Source of the DNA: Cervus elaphus
Taxonomy: Eukaryota > Chordata > Mammalia > Artiodactyla > Cervidae
DNA length: 64,000 nucleotides
Assembly (NCBI RefSeq): GCF_910594005.1
Contig: NC_057841.1
Coordinates: 9,223,001-9,287,000 of the forward strand
Reading direction: 5' to 3'
Position numbers and translations under genes: made by a program. Shown here in pieces: positions 35,155 to 46,950 of this stretch. The notes under the pieces are model-generated. The model was not told where the DNA came from, did no database searches, and was given only the letters and a program-made list of their open reading frames with translations. The number at the start of each line of letters is the position of its first letter. The first letter of the stretch is position 1.

Positions 35155-35225
35155 AACATATACATGATACATAATAAATATAGTACATATATAATATATA
35201 TTATATACATATATAATGTAATATT

Positions 35226-35747
35226 ATTCAAGCATGAGAAAGAAGGAAATCCTGCAATTTGTGAAAATATATATTTTTATATTCAACTATTTAAATTGCA
35301 TTTTAAGTGAAATGATTGCTTCCTAAAGATATATAAGGAGATGTTAAACTTATCTTTCTTAGATAATTTTCTTTCAGAAATATTCTCAGAAGGTACTTGA
35401 ACTTTTTCCTGAAATGTAGCTACATGCTAACTTTCTTCTCAGACTGATTCGTGGTTAAACCATTTCCAAACTCAAAGGAATCTAAAACTCCAACTTATCT
35501 GGATGTATTCTTTAATAGAAACTCAATATAAGGACTCTGCCCTCATCAGTGCACGAGATCCACAAAGCTAAGCTGCCGCATTTAGAGATTTGCCTGTGTC
35601 CTGAATTTCAGTAACTTCACAGTTGTGACTTTTTGTCTCATGACTTTTGTTCATAAAAGAACTTTCTTTGGGGAAAACTTTCATAATTACAAACTATTTA
35701 ACTACCACCAACTTGTGGAGGTGGTGGTGTTTTGGGGCTCCTGTGTG
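35226..35747. other. AT-rich intergenic DNA, nothing recognised
   Basis: No gene or repeat identified. Confidence 0.45.
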
Positions 35748-35949
35748 AAAATGTTAATCTCTCAGTTCTGTCTGCCTCTTTGCAACCTGGTTAGCCCGAC
35801 GGGCTCCTCTGTCCATGGGATTCTCCAGACATGAATATAGGAGTGAGTTGCCATTCCATTCTCCAGGGGATCTTCCCGACCCAGGGATTGAACCCGGGTC
35901 TCCTGCATTGCAGGCAGATTCTTTACCATCTGAGCCACCAGGGAAGCCC
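35748..35949 (-). mobile_element. Bov-tA SINE
   Basis: Antisense copy from GTTAATCTCTCAGTTCTGTC to TGAGCCACCAGGGAAGCCCC. Confidence 0.93.
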
Positions 35950-36404
35950 CAAGACTTGGACTCCTGCTGCCGTGGAAGCCAGCACTTGAAGAGGACTTGG
36001 AGATCATTGGGCCAGCATCCCTCGTCTTACCTGTCACTGGAAGCTCGGAGGGGACAGGCCCCAGGTCCCTCTGCCATCACAGGAGAGGACAGTCAGCTCA
36101 GCAGCTTCCTTCGGCTCATCTCCAAACTCCCCGTCAAGCTGGCCAGGACTTGGGCCCATAGAAGCATCAGGCCACCAGCTCCAACCTGGACTCTCTCCCA
36201 TAGGGAAAGCAGCATGGGAGAAGCAGCCGGCAGCTATATGTAACTTGTGCATTTTGGATGAGATTGCTCCAAGCCCGGAGCTCTCGCCTTTGAGTTCTCA
36301 GGTGACAGCAAGGCTATCAAAGTCCTCTCTGAAAGTATTTAGAGCCCCAGTCCCTGGGGGAATAGGCAAGAAAAGGGAAGTTGACACTCGGTAAACATTT
36401 AATT
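35950..36404. other. Intergenic DNA, nothing recognised
   Basis: No gene or repeat identified. Confidence 0.45.
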
Positions 36405-36866
36405 ACGCAGTCACTGTTAATCCTCACACCCAGCCTGTGAACGAGGTCACTACATGAGTTTCTCACGGCTGCCCTAACAAAGTGCCCCAGGGAGGCTCAC
36501 TCTTTCACAGCTCTGGAGGCTAAAGTCCCGAATCAGGGTGTCTTGGGGCCGGGCTCCCCCCAAGGCTCTGGGGAGGATGCTTTCTGCCTCCTCCACTTCT
36601 GGTGGCAAATCCTGGGTGATCCTAGGCTTGTAGACACATCACTCTGGTCTCTGCCTCCTCCTCTCCCTGTCTCTCTGTCTTCTCTTGTCATAAAGACACC
36701 AGTCGTTGGATTCAGGGCCCTCCCTGATCCAGCCTGATCTATCTTACATTGCATGTTAATTACATCTGCAGAGACTCTATTTCTATATAAAGCTACATTC
36801 ATATATCCTTTTGGGAGACACAATTAACCTCCACAATTACCATCATTTTACAGGTGAGTAAGCCTC
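36405..36866 (-). mobile_element. MIR SINE split by an LTR
   Basis: Antisense MIR: TTAATCCTCACACCCAGCC to GAACGAGGTCACTAC at about 36418-36455, then TTACCATCATTTTACAGGTG and GAGTAAGCCTCTGAG at about 36837-36868. The two halves are contiguous in the consensus. Confidence 0.7.
36456..36836 (-). mobile_element. MLT1-type LTR (ERVL-MaLR), antisense
   Basis: Antisense blocks: GGCTGCCCTAACAAAGTGCC, CAGCTCTGGAGGCTAAAGTC, ATAAAGACACCAGTCGTTGG and TTTTGGGAGACACAATTAAC. Inserted in the MIR listed above. No internal retroviral sequence. Confidence 0.78.
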
Positions 36867-36869
36867 TGA

Positions 36870-37088
36870 GGGCTCCCCTGCTGACTCAGTGGTAAAGAAT
36901 CCACCTGCAATGCAGGAAATCCACTTTCAGTCCCTGGGTTGGGAAGATCCCCTGGAGAAGGGAATGGCTACTCACTCCAGTATCCTTGCCTAGAGAATTT
37001 CATGGGCAGATGAGCCTGGCGGGCTACAGTCCACGGGGTCACAAAGAGTCAGACACGACTGAATGACTAACACTTTCACTTCACTTAC
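36870..37088 (+). mobile_element. Bov-tA SINE
   Basis: Sense copy from GGGCTCCCCTGCTGACTC to GACTAACACTTTCACTTCAC, full length. Confidence 0.94.
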
Positions 37089-38165
37089 ATTAGATACTTG
37101 GGAAGAAAATCAGAAGATCTATGCATTTGAGTTTTGTGAACAAAGATAGAAGTGGCACCTACTGTCTCCCCTCAGACCCCCGGCCCCAGGGAAGACCCGC
37201 TAGCATTCTGCTTCCCGCTGGCCCAGAGCGGAAGGTGGAACTCCATCCCATCCACCCAGCCTCTGCTGTTTTATGGGGCAACCCCTCCCCCAACCCCCGC
37301 TCCTGGGCGACGGGGTCGGACCTTCTTCTTTCTCAGCACTTCTCCCCAGTTTCAGGGTCTTATCTCCTTTACAACCTGTCTGAGGTGCCTGAGCAGTACT
37401 GGCACAGAATCTGGTTGTTGTGAAATAAGATTATTACAACAAGACACGTTTTTCCTGTCTCCTTCTGCTGACTGTCACTCAGCACTCATGACTGAGATGA
37501 CTTTTACTTCTCTCTCCAAGGAGAAAGTAACAATAAAAATGATTGCTGGCACTTGCTGAGCTGGGCGTCCTCTGACTGTGGCATACCTGCTCCCTCCTGG
37601 TCCTCCTCCCCGAAAGATTTGAAGCGATTGCAAATATCCTGGCTCAGAGATGAGGAAACAGAGACTGAGGAGCTTGTTCCAAGCTTCTTGGGTCATAAGA
37701 CCTTCAGGCTCCATGCTTTTACCAGTACAAGGCTTCTTGTGCAGGAAAGTGACATCTTCCCAGCCTCTGAGGTGATATCTACTTCGTTCTCCTCCTCACT
37801 CCAGTAAAATAATTACGAGGGGATGTGTAGAGTTCGTTGTCTGGAGTTTTCCAGAATGGCATGCCAGTCGAGCTTGCCTTTTCCTGCACTCATTTCTGCC
37901 TTCTGGTTCTCCACCCAGACAATAAAAATCCCGGCTCAGAGCTCTGAAGGGAGCAATCTAGAGGAAGAGCCGACATTTCCCGCCTCCACCCCCAACCCAG
38001 GGCATTTGGATTTGAGAGAAGACAGTGGTCAGTGGGTCCAGAGTTCTCAAATCAGCGGCATGCATGTCAGCTTTGTGGGAAGCGGGCAAGACAGACACTG
38101 AAAAGTGAGGGCTCTGGCCCCCTTAGCTGCTCTGTAACCTTCACCTCAGGGCTTGCTCCTATCCT
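37089..38165. other. Intergenic DNA, possible MIR remnant
   Basis: No gene recognised. GAGATGAGGAAACAGAGACTGAGG at 37646-37669 resembles the antisense MIR core, but little else of the element is visible. Confidence 0.45.
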
Positions 38166-38368
38166 TCAGCCGTGTCTGACTCTTTGTGACCCCGGGGACT
38201 GTGGCCCGCCAGGCTCCTCTGTCCATGGGATTCTCCAGGCAAGAATACTGCAGTGGGTTGCCATTTCCTCCTCCAGGAGATCTTCCCCATCCAGGGATTG
38301 AACCCGCATCTCTTATGTCACCTGCATTGGTAGACATGTTCTTTACCACTAATGCCACCTGGGAAGCC
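38166..38368 (-). mobile_element. Bov-tA SINE
   Basis: Antisense copy from TTCAGCCGTGTCTGACTC to AATGCCACCTGGGAAGCC. Confidence 0.93.
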
Positions 38369-38480
38369 ACACAGCAATGGACTGGAAACGCTTCTGAAGG
38401 GTGCCCCAGGTGGGCCTGAGGCTTTTCCAGCTCTGCTCTGTACTTTCTAATTCAAATATTAGGAGTTTCCTTTCTTGGAA

Positions 38481-38612
38481 CTTTTTTTTTTTTAATTTTA
38501 GCTGCACTGTGAGGCATGTGGGATCTTAGTTCCCTGACCAGGAATCAAACTGACGCCCCCTTCATTGGAAACTCAGAGTCTTAACCACTGGGCTGCGAGG
38601 GAAGTCTCTCTT
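38481..38612 (-). mobile_element. CHR-type tRNA-Glu SINE, short, antisense
   Basis: Poly(T), GCTGCACTGTGAGGCATGTG, GGGATCTTAGTTCCCTGACC and CACTGGGCTGCGAGGGAAGT; central body missing. Confidence 0.85.
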
Positions 38613-39106
38613 TTTAGAACTTGATTGCCCCAAAGTGGAGTAGAAATAGATGAAATATTAAAAACTAATCCCAGGAACAAAGAGCCCATCTTTAGAGGGA
38701 TAAGGATGCTATTTTAAACCTTGGAATGTAGCTTCTAGCAGTCTCCATTTTCTCTCTTTGGCATCTAGCTCCATCACCAAAGTTTACCTCTGGCAGCCCT
38801 GGAACCTTCCTTATCAAGATGCCTGTTGAATATTAGACAGTCACACTCAACCATCATGAACTTGTTCATGGGATGAGCTAAGCTGAGCTTCCTTTAGGAG
38901 AGTGTCAGCATCAACGGAACAGATTAATGGTGTAAATACAATTTCAAAGGTGTTTCTAACACTGAAGAGATTAACGGAATGTTTGCAAGGGTGTCAGAGC
39001 ATAGTTTATCATGGGGTGCCACTTGCCAGTGTATTCATCAGCTCCAGTCTCCTGCAGCTCTACTGGTAGGTATACCTTGATTTTAGTTATTACAGATAAT
39101 TGACAT
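38613..39106. other. Intergenic DNA, nothing recognised
   Basis: No gene or repeat identified. Confidence 0.45.
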
Positions 39107-39320
39107 GGGGCTTCCCAACAGCTCGGCAGGTAAAGAATCTGCCTGCAATACAGGAGATTCAAGAGACCTGGTTTCCATCCCTGGGTCGGGAAGATTCCCT
39201 GGAGGAGGACATGGCAACCCACTCCAGTATTCTTGCCTGGATAATCCCATGGACAGAGGAGCCTGATGGGCTAAGGTCCACGGGGTCACAGAGTTGGACA
39301 CGACTGAAGTGACTGAGCAG
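39107..39320 (+). mobile_element. Bov-tA SINE
   Basis: Sense copy from GGGGCTTCCCAACAGCTC to GACTGAAGTGACTGAGCAG. Confidence 0.93.
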
Positions 39321-39601
39321 ATAGACATAAATGATAGTGATTACCCTGGATGTGTGCTTGACATATGTCACTATCATTCTCCGACTTTTTACTACTTCAT
39401 ATCACCTTTTCTCCAGTGCCTTGCCTTCCGTGTTTCCCAAACCGGACTCCTCTTTCACAATCTTGTCCTTCTTGTCCATATTCAAAAACTTGCTGACATT
39501 TTAAAATCAACCTTTAACTCTCCTGGTTTCTCAGAAACCAAATCCTGCTCCTTTAGCTGCTGAACACCTCCTCTTTGGGGGCGGGTCTCCACAGTGGCCA
39601 C

Positions 39602-39740
39602 ACCCACCGACCCTCCCGAACCCACCCACCTCTTACTCCAGACCCCGCCCACTGCCCTTCCGGCCCGCCCACCGACCCTCCCGACCCCGCCCATCGCCCC
39701 TCCTGTCCCGCCCACCAACTCTCCAGACCCCGCCCGCGCG
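39602..39740. repeat. C-rich, CpG-rich tandem array with phased GC boxes
   Basis: Degenerate units of 20-22 bp, each containing CCCGCCCA or a close variant. CCGCCC (GGGCGG on the minus strand) starts at 39645, 39665, 39687, 39708 and 39730, spacings 20, 22, 21 and 22 bp. One GGGCGG on the + strand precedes the array at 39579-39584. About 15 CpG occur in 170 bp. Sp1/KLF-type factors bind GC boxes; any regulatory role here is inference. Confidence 0.85.
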
Positions 39741-40186
39741 AGAAGCACCCTCCTTTCCTGTCTCCTCCACACAATTGCATAACGGGACAAAGGGACACAA
39801 AAGGGACAACACGTGGATCCGAGTTTAAGGAGCGTATCTTCTGCATTGTGTCCAGAGAGATGCCCCGGACATAGGCCACCTGGGCCTCCCTGGCCCCCTC
39901 TGCCCACCGCCCCCCTCGACCCCCCACTCACCTCGGCCCTCCAGCTCTCCCCAGAGGGTGTGAGTGGTCTCTCTGGCAGGCCGGGGTACCTCGTGGCGAG
40001 GGTGGGAGGGGTCCCTTCCCAGCCCTTTCCCACCCCCCGTGGTGTCCACTGGCCCCTAGGAACCGCTTCCTGCCAGACTGAGTCATTCTGTCTGATCCCC
40101 TGGGCCACCTGTGTGCCTCTGGCTGCACTGGGGTCCTGGGGTCCCTGCGGGCTGGGGGCGGTGGCTCTTTGTGTCACCTCTGACAT
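39741..40186. other. GC-rich DNA next to the GC-box array
   Basis: High-GC flank with no gene recognised. A 306-codon minus-strand frame crosses this, the array and the neighbouring SINE, and is compositional. Confidence 0.5.
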
Positions 40187-40195
40187 CTGAGCACT

Positions 40196-40401
40196 GCTGT
40201 GTGTGTGCTCAGTCATGTCTGACTCTGCGACCCCATGGACTGTAACCCTCCAGGCTCCTCTGTCCATGGGATTCTCCAGGCAAGAACACTGGAGTGGGCT
40301 GCGCTGCCCGCCTCCAGGGGATCTTCCCCATCCAAGGATGGGACCCACGTCTCCTGCATTGGCAGGAGGGTTCTTTACTGTCTTAGGCACCTGGGAAGCC
40401 A
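40196..40401 (-). mobile_element. Bov-tA SINE with 9-bp TSD
   Basis: Antisense copy. CTGAGCACT flanks it at 40187-40195 and 40402-40410. Confidence 0.95.
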
Positions 40402-40410
40402 CTGAGCACT

Positions 40411-41718
40411 AAAGCTGCGTGTTTATCTAGGTGACTGTCCCCAGGCCCTGCTCCCCAGGATGCGGGAGTTTCAGGCCTGAACACTGAGAGGAGTGCGCTG
40501 GGCCCAGCACTCACAGAGCTGGACTGTGCGCCCGAAGTCAGCCCCCTTGGGGACGCCCCTTCATCCTCATCAGCTCGGTGCCCTCAGATCCCTCCCTGTG
40601 CAGTCTTCAGGAGCAGGACCTGGGGGGCTCTGGAGGCTCCACCCCCACCTTGAGGGGCTTGGCCAGCATTTCTGCCACCCTTCTCTCCTGCTGAGAACCC
40701 AAATCCCCAGGGTCAGGAGGTGGAGAGGCACCCCAGCCCATGGCTTTGACAGATGAGGGCCAGAGCCTGACGTCAGACATGGTTTTCAGGGGCATCTTCA
40801 CCCTCAGGCCCCTCTGCCCCCGTTTGCCATTCTGGGAGCTCCTGGGGACAGAGAGGTTAGCTGATACCTCCCAGGGCTCAGAGCTGCCTTGATTGCCCTC
40901 TGATCAGAGCTGGCCCCGAGCCCAGGGCAGAGGTGAGTGGGACAAAGGCCAGCACCCGTTCTTTTCATTGGCAGGCATTTTATTTGTTCAACGACTTACC
41001 AGTTACCTCCTCATTAGTCCAAAGGGAGGAGAAGGCCTCCCCCTTCACCAAAAGGACCCAGCTTAACACCCACCAGATTCAGATTCCTCTGGCTTCTCAA
41101 AGTGGGAGGGGAGGGAGATTTTTAGAGAAAAACATGGCTTTTGGAGAAAATACATTTTGTTTTTATGCTTTCTTTAAAATTAAGAATTTTTTTTAAAGGG
41201 TTTCAAAAAGTTCCATTTCTTACAGTGCTTGGCAGGTCCCTTTAGATTTCTGATGCGGTCAGGTCTTGGGGATGACCCTGGTTTGTTGTTTGTGTGTTTA
41301 CTCTGATAAATCCGATGAACAAGCCTCTTTGGGAGAGTGTGGGGGTGATTACAGACCCTCTAACTCTCAGCTGATAAACACTGGAGTATGTAGCTCACTC
41401 CACTTTGCACAGGAAATGCACGCACATTGCTTTCATGGGGTCATAGGTCATGTTCCCTCTTTGCTCCTGTCTTTAGCTGACTCCCCCCGCCCCCCATAAC
41501 TACAAGCACTGACTCTCACGTGCACTGCCTTATCCTGGGTCTACCCTGACGCTCACCGTCCATTGCTATAGTGAATTCTTTATGCTTCTAATCTGTCTGC
41601 TCTCAGAGAAAAGGACTGAGTCTTGCTCAGTTTTGTGACCTCACTGTCCAGCACACTCTTACAGAATGCACACAGCGTTTAAGCATCTGTTGAGCACGTG
41701 GAGGCCGTGTAAATAGCT
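40411..41718. other. Intergenic DNA, nothing recognised
   Basis: About 1.3 kb, GC-rich on the left and AT-rich on the right. No gene or repeat identified. Confidence 0.5.
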
Positions 41719-41930
41719 TTTGTTGTTGTCCAGTCGTGTCTGACTCTTGGCGACCCCATGGACTGCAGCATGCCAGGCTTTCCTGTCCTTCACTATCTCC
41801 TGGAGTTTACCCAAACTCATGTCCATTGAGTTGGTGCTGCCATCCAACCATCTCATCTTCTGTCACTCCCTTCTCTTCCTGCCTTCAATCTTTCCCAGCA
41901 TCAGGGTCTTTTCCGATGAGTCGGCTTTTT
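41719..41930 (-). mobile_element. BovB LINE 3' end
   Basis: Antisense BovB from GTTGTTGTCCAGTCGTGTC to CATCAGGGTCTTTTCCGATG. Confidence 0.92.
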
Positions 41931-42956
41931 ACTTTACATTTAATTGAACTTCCTAGGGGTTCTTAAGGTTGAAATGAATACTATATATAAAACGAATACT
42001 AAAAGAACAAACTCTTTAAAAGACAATCTAAAAACGGTTGTCTTAAAAGAATGCCTTTGTAATTATCAGTTTATTGTATTTCACGAAGCTGAGATTCATT
42101 TTGGTGGGTGTCTGTTGCCCTCTAGTGGCTCTAGAGGGTTAAAGCTCGGGAAACGGCCCTCAAGATGGCAGTTCCCAGGACACGTGGGCGAGAAGATCAG
42201 GAGAGATGGGGAGAGAGACGTTTGCAGCGGAACGGTGTGGTCATCTCACACAGTAACTTGGCCTTTTATACAGACTTCTTAACACTCTTCCTCTGCTTAC
42301 AAAACAAAGAAACAGAGACCGCAGAGCCTTAGCTGCTGGGGAAGCAAAAACCAGAGCTCCCTCTTCTGGGCAAACGAAATTCTGAACAGCTTGGGGCCGC
42401 TTTCGAAAAAGGGCAGCCCACACCAGTGAGGAGGAGTCCTGTCTTCACCGGGTGACTCATCTCGCCTCTGGATCGACAGAAAGGTAAAGATAAGAGTTAC
42501 TACTCTGTGTGTGTCTGCTTATTATGAACAGTTTTCGGTTCATTTTCCATTTTCTATCATGTGGGGGTCATTATTTTTAAGCGGCTTATAATTCTGGGTC
42601 TGGGGAAGTTGCTTGTGAGAAATGGAATCTTTCCTGACGTATCAATCATCAGTGTTCCAGCCGCAACTAACGATGAACTGGAGAGCCCTGAGGGCACTCT
42701 GGAAGGAAAGAATACCTGCCCTCTAGCAGCCATCAGACTGCAGCCCCTCCCCTAAGGTGAGCCTCCGGGAAAGCAGGTTGTGAAAACAGAGTTTGCTGGC
42801 CCCGGATAGCTGAGGTGCATCTCAAAGGACTGATTTCAGAGAGCCCGGACTGTTGCATCTTCCCATACAGAGAAAAGTCTAAATTCCTTAGGCTCAGACA
42901 TTTGGTTTTCTTTAGTTAACAATAATCTTTTGATGTTCTGACTACCTGCCCTTGAA
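41931..42956. other. Intergenic DNA, nothing recognised
   Basis: No gene or repeat identified in about 1 kb. Confidence 0.45.
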
Positions 42957-43238
42957 CATTCATTGGAAGGACTGATGCTGAAGCTGACACTCCAATTCTT
43001 TGACCACCTGATGCAAAGAACTGACTCCTTGGAAAAGACCTGCATGCTGGGAAAGATTGAAGGTGGGAGGAGAAGAGGACAACAGAGGATGAGATGATTG
43101 GATGGCATCACTGACTTATTGGACATGGGTTTGAGTAAACTCCAGGAGCTGGTGATTGACAGGAAGGCCTGGCGTGCTGCAGTCCATGGGGTCGCAACGA
43201 GTCGGACCCTGAGCAACTGAACTGAACTGAACTAAACC
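42957..43238 (+). mobile_element. BovB LINE 3' end
   Basis: Sense BovB from TTCATTGGAAGGACTGATGC to the terminal ACTGAACTGAACTGAAC repeat. Confidence 0.93.
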
Positions 43239-43357
43239 TGCCCTTTGTTGCAAAACTCCTACGTAACCTGGCTTTCTCCTCCTCTCCTCATTGGAGTGGT
43301 TCTCCCAGGGTCACTTGAGATGCTGCTTCTTGGGCTTAAGTCCTAAAAATTCCCAGC

Positions 43358-43359
<2 letters not shown>

Positions 43360-43396
<37 letters not shown>
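43360..43396. repeat. (AC)18 microsatellite
   Basis: Uninterrupted dinucleotide tract of about 37 bases, probably length-polymorphic. Confidence 0.97.
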
Positions 43397-43397
<1 letters not shown>

Positions 43398-44202
43398 AAA
43401 ACACCTCTCAACTTTTCGGTTCTGAATATCTTTTAAGTTTGCGTTTGTGTGCCTAGATTCACTCTCAGTGCAATCAGCGTGTCACTGAGTCCAAGCTCAC
43501 TCTGCTCACTGGGAGACAAGGTATTGAGGCAAGGAATATGACTTTATTTGGAGAACCAGCTGATTGAGAAGATGGCAGACAAATGTCTGAACATAACCAT
43601 CTCACCTGGGTTTGGATGCCAGGTTCCCTTATGGATCGGAGATGGGGGAAGGTGAGGAAACAAAGTAGAAAGGCCATCAGTCTTGCAGATATCTCCTAGA
43701 ATGGCAAACCTCAGGCAGGAGGATGTGTTCCTTCCTTCCTGCCATCCACAGGTGGACTGGCTTCTGAACAAAGGCACTTTAGCTGAACAGTCAGGCAGAG
43801 AGGCAGGATTCTCTGAGCCAGGCCATCATATATGATTATAATAACAGCAGCAACGATAAAGTAAGTCACACAGTTCCAACAGGGGGTCAGAACTGGCTTC
43901 TCCCTGGGTGAACCAGCAGTGTGCTCTTTCCTCTGAGGACCCGGGGAGGAGAGGGAGCCCCTCACCTCAGACACAGCTTTGGGGCAGGGCAGGGAGATCC
44001 AGAAAGGCAGAGATCACGGTAAATGACATTTTTGTGAAATATATTAAAAGTAAAAATAAATGCAAATTATCCATGATAAAGAAAACTATTGGTGTTCTAG
44101 GTAAAGACGGGATCAGCTGAACTGACTTTTCTTTCCACTTCGGTCTCCAGTGTGGCTGGTACACTGCTAATTTCTCTTTGTTGTTTTTTTATTAGGAAAG
44201 AG
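43397..44202. other. Intergenic DNA, nothing recognised
   Basis: No gene or repeat identified. Confidence 0.45.
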
Positions 44203-44414
44203 GAGCTTCCCTGGTGGCTGAAATGGTAAAGAAACTGCCGGCAATGCAGGAGATCTGGGTTCGATCCCTTGGTTGGGAAGATCCCCTGGAGGAAGGAATT
44301 GCAACCCACTCCAGTATTCTTGCCTAGAGAAGCCCATGGACAGAGGATCCTGGTGGGCTACGGTCCATGGGGTCATAGGAGTCAGACACGACTGAGTGAC
44401 TAACACCTTCACTC
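44203..44414 (+). mobile_element. Bov-tA SINE
   Basis: Sense copy from GAGCTTCCCTGGTGGCTG to GAGTGACTAACACCTTCACT. Confidence 0.94.
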
Positions 44415-44775
44415 CACAAGTGGTTAAGGGCCCAGCCTCCAGTACCTGGGTTTCAAACCAGGTGCTGCTACTTACTGAGTGCCTGATGTTGGGGGACGTT
44501 CATCATGTGAGTCCTTAAAAGTGAAGCCTCATTGGTGGCTGGGTTGGAATGGAGGAAAGGGAGGATGGAGGAGAGATTCGTTTGAGGTGGGAGAGGGGCA
44601 TGGCTCATCTTGCTGACTTTGAAGATGAAGGGCAGGAACCAGGAGACTTGGGATGGGAGTGGCCCCTAGAAGCTGGGAATGGCCCCCAAATGACAAGCTG
44701 CCAACCCCCCAGTAACAGGAGAGAAAAATAAGGGGCAAAACAGGAACAATAAAGAGAGCAAAAAGACATGCGTGC

Positions 44776-44994
44776 TTGGTTATTTCAGTTGTGTCCGATT
44801 CTTTGCAACCTGTGGACTGACTGTAGCCCGCCAGGCTCCTCTGTCCATGGGCTTCTCCAGGCAAGAATATTGGAGTGGGTTGCCATTTCCTCCTCCAGGG
44901 GATCTTCCCGACCCAGGGATCGAACCTGGGTCTCTTAACTCTCCTGCATCAGCAGGCGGGTTCTTTACCACTAACACCACCTGGTAAGCCCACA
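44776..44994 (-). mobile_element. Bov-tA SINE with long imperfect TSD
   Basis: Antisense copy. A 23-base flank beginning AGAGAGCAAAAAGACATG (44753-44775) is repeated as AGAGAGCAAGAAGACATG (44995-45017) with two mismatches in total. Confidence 0.94.
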
Positions 44995-45017
44995 GAGAGA
45001 GCAAGAAGACATGTGTG

Positions 45018-45792
45018 CCGGCCTTTACATGGAAAGGATGCGGGGGAGTTGCGGGTGGTGAGCACACCCCGCACCCTTCGGCGGACTGCGTGCTTCAGGG
45101 GGGTTTGCTCTGTTCTCTCGCCGCCCCTGCCCCTGTCCCTGCCCCCAGTTTGGGGACCCTGGCTCTGGACCCTCATGTATATTTTAGATGTCTATCAGGG
45201 CAGCAGGAGATTCAAAGTGCCTCAAAATTAAAAGCTTTTTATTCTCTTGCTTCCTCCCCCCCGCTTTTATTACATACAAATTTGGCATAGAATACCATGC
45301 CTGATGCGGACATGTAATATTTAATAAACAGCTGTTGCTTTTTCTTTTGCTATCCCCATGTGTTAAGATTTTAAGGCTTCAGTGTATTTTATGTGCCTGT
45401 TAAAAGCTGAATTAACAGCACTGTGTGTGCTTAGAAGCCTGCGACAACAGCCAAAGGGCCGCCTCTGCTCACCCAGTTCCATAGCCCCTGGTGCCCTGGG
45501 TTTCAGTCTCTGACCCTGCCCAGCCCACAAAGCCCATTTGCAAGAAAGGGAAAGAGACCCTTCTTCAATTAAAAAAGGTTAATTTGGAATACTACTTTTT
45601 TAGATAATAACAGTTAAAAAAACATAAAATCAGTCTATGTACATTATATAAATCAAATTGTTGAACCCAATAAGAGGTTTAAAAAATTAATCAAAATAAT
45701 TAGGAACTCAGAGTCTCCAGGATATAATAATTAGCTTCATATAGTTTATCCATTTTTCCATTTTCCAATATTTTGTGAAATTTGTCAATAGT
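45018..45792. other. Intergenic DNA, nothing recognised
   Basis: GC-rich then AT-rich, with no gene or repeat identified. Confidence 0.45.
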
Positions 45793-45804
45793 AATGGATA
45801 AGGA

Positions 45805-46012
45805 GAGCTTCCCTGCTGGCTCTCTGTAAAGAATCTACCTGCGATGTGGAAGACACAGGTTCGATTCCTGGGTTGGGAAGATCCCCTGAAGGAGGAAATG
45901 GCCACCTGCTCCAGTATTCTTATCTGGAAATTCACATGTACAGAGGAGCCTGGTGGGCTCCAGTCCATTGAGTCACAAAGAATTGCATATGACTATGTAC
46001 ACACACACGCAC
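45805..46012 (+). mobile_element. Bov-tA SINE with TSD
   Basis: Sense copy with a (CA) tail. AATGGATAAGGA (45793-45804) and AATGGACAAGGA (46013-46024) flank it. Confidence 0.94.
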
Positions 46013-46024
46013 AATGGACAAGGA

Positions 46025-46663
46025 AGTAGATGGTAGTAAATTCAATCTCATCCTTCGTTGTGTTTGACCTTGGGACATGTGTTTTCCCTGACATTTCACT
46101 TATTATCTCTAAATAAATGATCAATCCGGTTGAAGTTACGGTAGATGGGATGGAAAAGACAGCAATTGATGGTCGTGAATATAGTGACTTGATTGTAGCT
46201 GACTCTTGAGACAGCATGTTGTGGTCTGTAGAGAATTCCAAAAGTACGAGATAGAGGAGGGTCTTTGAGAAGCAATTTGGAACCACAGCATATTTCTGAG
46301 CAGAGTAATGGCATACTCAGAAGGACAATAAGCAAGTTGTTTACGTTTTGGAAACTACAGGAAAATGCTTGAGTAATGTTATAGATTCAATTACAACCAC
46401 ACTGACAACTCCTTAAACTCCTTAGGCTCAATGAATAATGACTGTTTGAATCCAAGAGTATCCCTTTAGGGTAAATCTCTACTTACAGGAAAGAGTTTGA
46501 TATAGACACAAACTCAGGAGTAGATCTAACAGTGGAAAATAATATATGACATGAAATTTAGGGAGCCCAGCCCTAAATGTTTGACTTGCCAGAAGCTGCG
46601 TCATTTTGAATCAGGATTCAACCACTTAAGTTTTACCCAATAAAAACCTATTAGGGACTCCCT
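46025..46663. other. Intergenic DNA, nothing recognised
   Basis: No gene or repeat identified. Confidence 0.45.
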
Positions 46664-46674
46664 AGACGGTAAGG

Positions 46675-46939
46675 CGGAGAAGGCAATGGCACCCCACTCC
46701 AGTACTCTCACCTGGAAAATCCCATGGACGGAGGGGCCTGGTGGGCTGCAGTCCATGGGGTCACGAAGAGTCGGATACGACTGAGCGACTTTACTTTCAC
46801 TTTTCACTTTCATGCATTGGAGAAGGAAATGGCAACCCACTCCAGTGTTCTTGCCTGGAGAACCCCAGGGACGGGGGAGCCTGGTGGGCTGCCGTCTGTA
46901 GGGTTGCACAGAGTCATACGACTTAGCAGCAGCAGCAGC
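46675..46939 (+). mobile_element. Bov-A2 dimeric SINE with TSD
   Basis: Two sense Bov-A units joined by TTTCACTTTTCACTTTCATG, with a (GCA)n end. AGACGGTAAGG (46664-46674) and AGACAATAAGG (46940-46950) flank it, 9/11 identical. Confidence 0.94.
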
Positions 46940-46950
46940 AGACAATAAGG

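Noticed and set aside
39482..40402. 306-codon minus-strand open frame
   Set aside because: It runs through a Bov-tA SINE and the C-rich tandem array; the glycine/arginine-rich peptide is a by-product of the repeat unit and high GC. No domain or splice support.
46096..46335. Possible coding remnant near 46.1-46.3 kb
   Set aside because: Short overlapping minus-strand frames only; no family similarity recognised.
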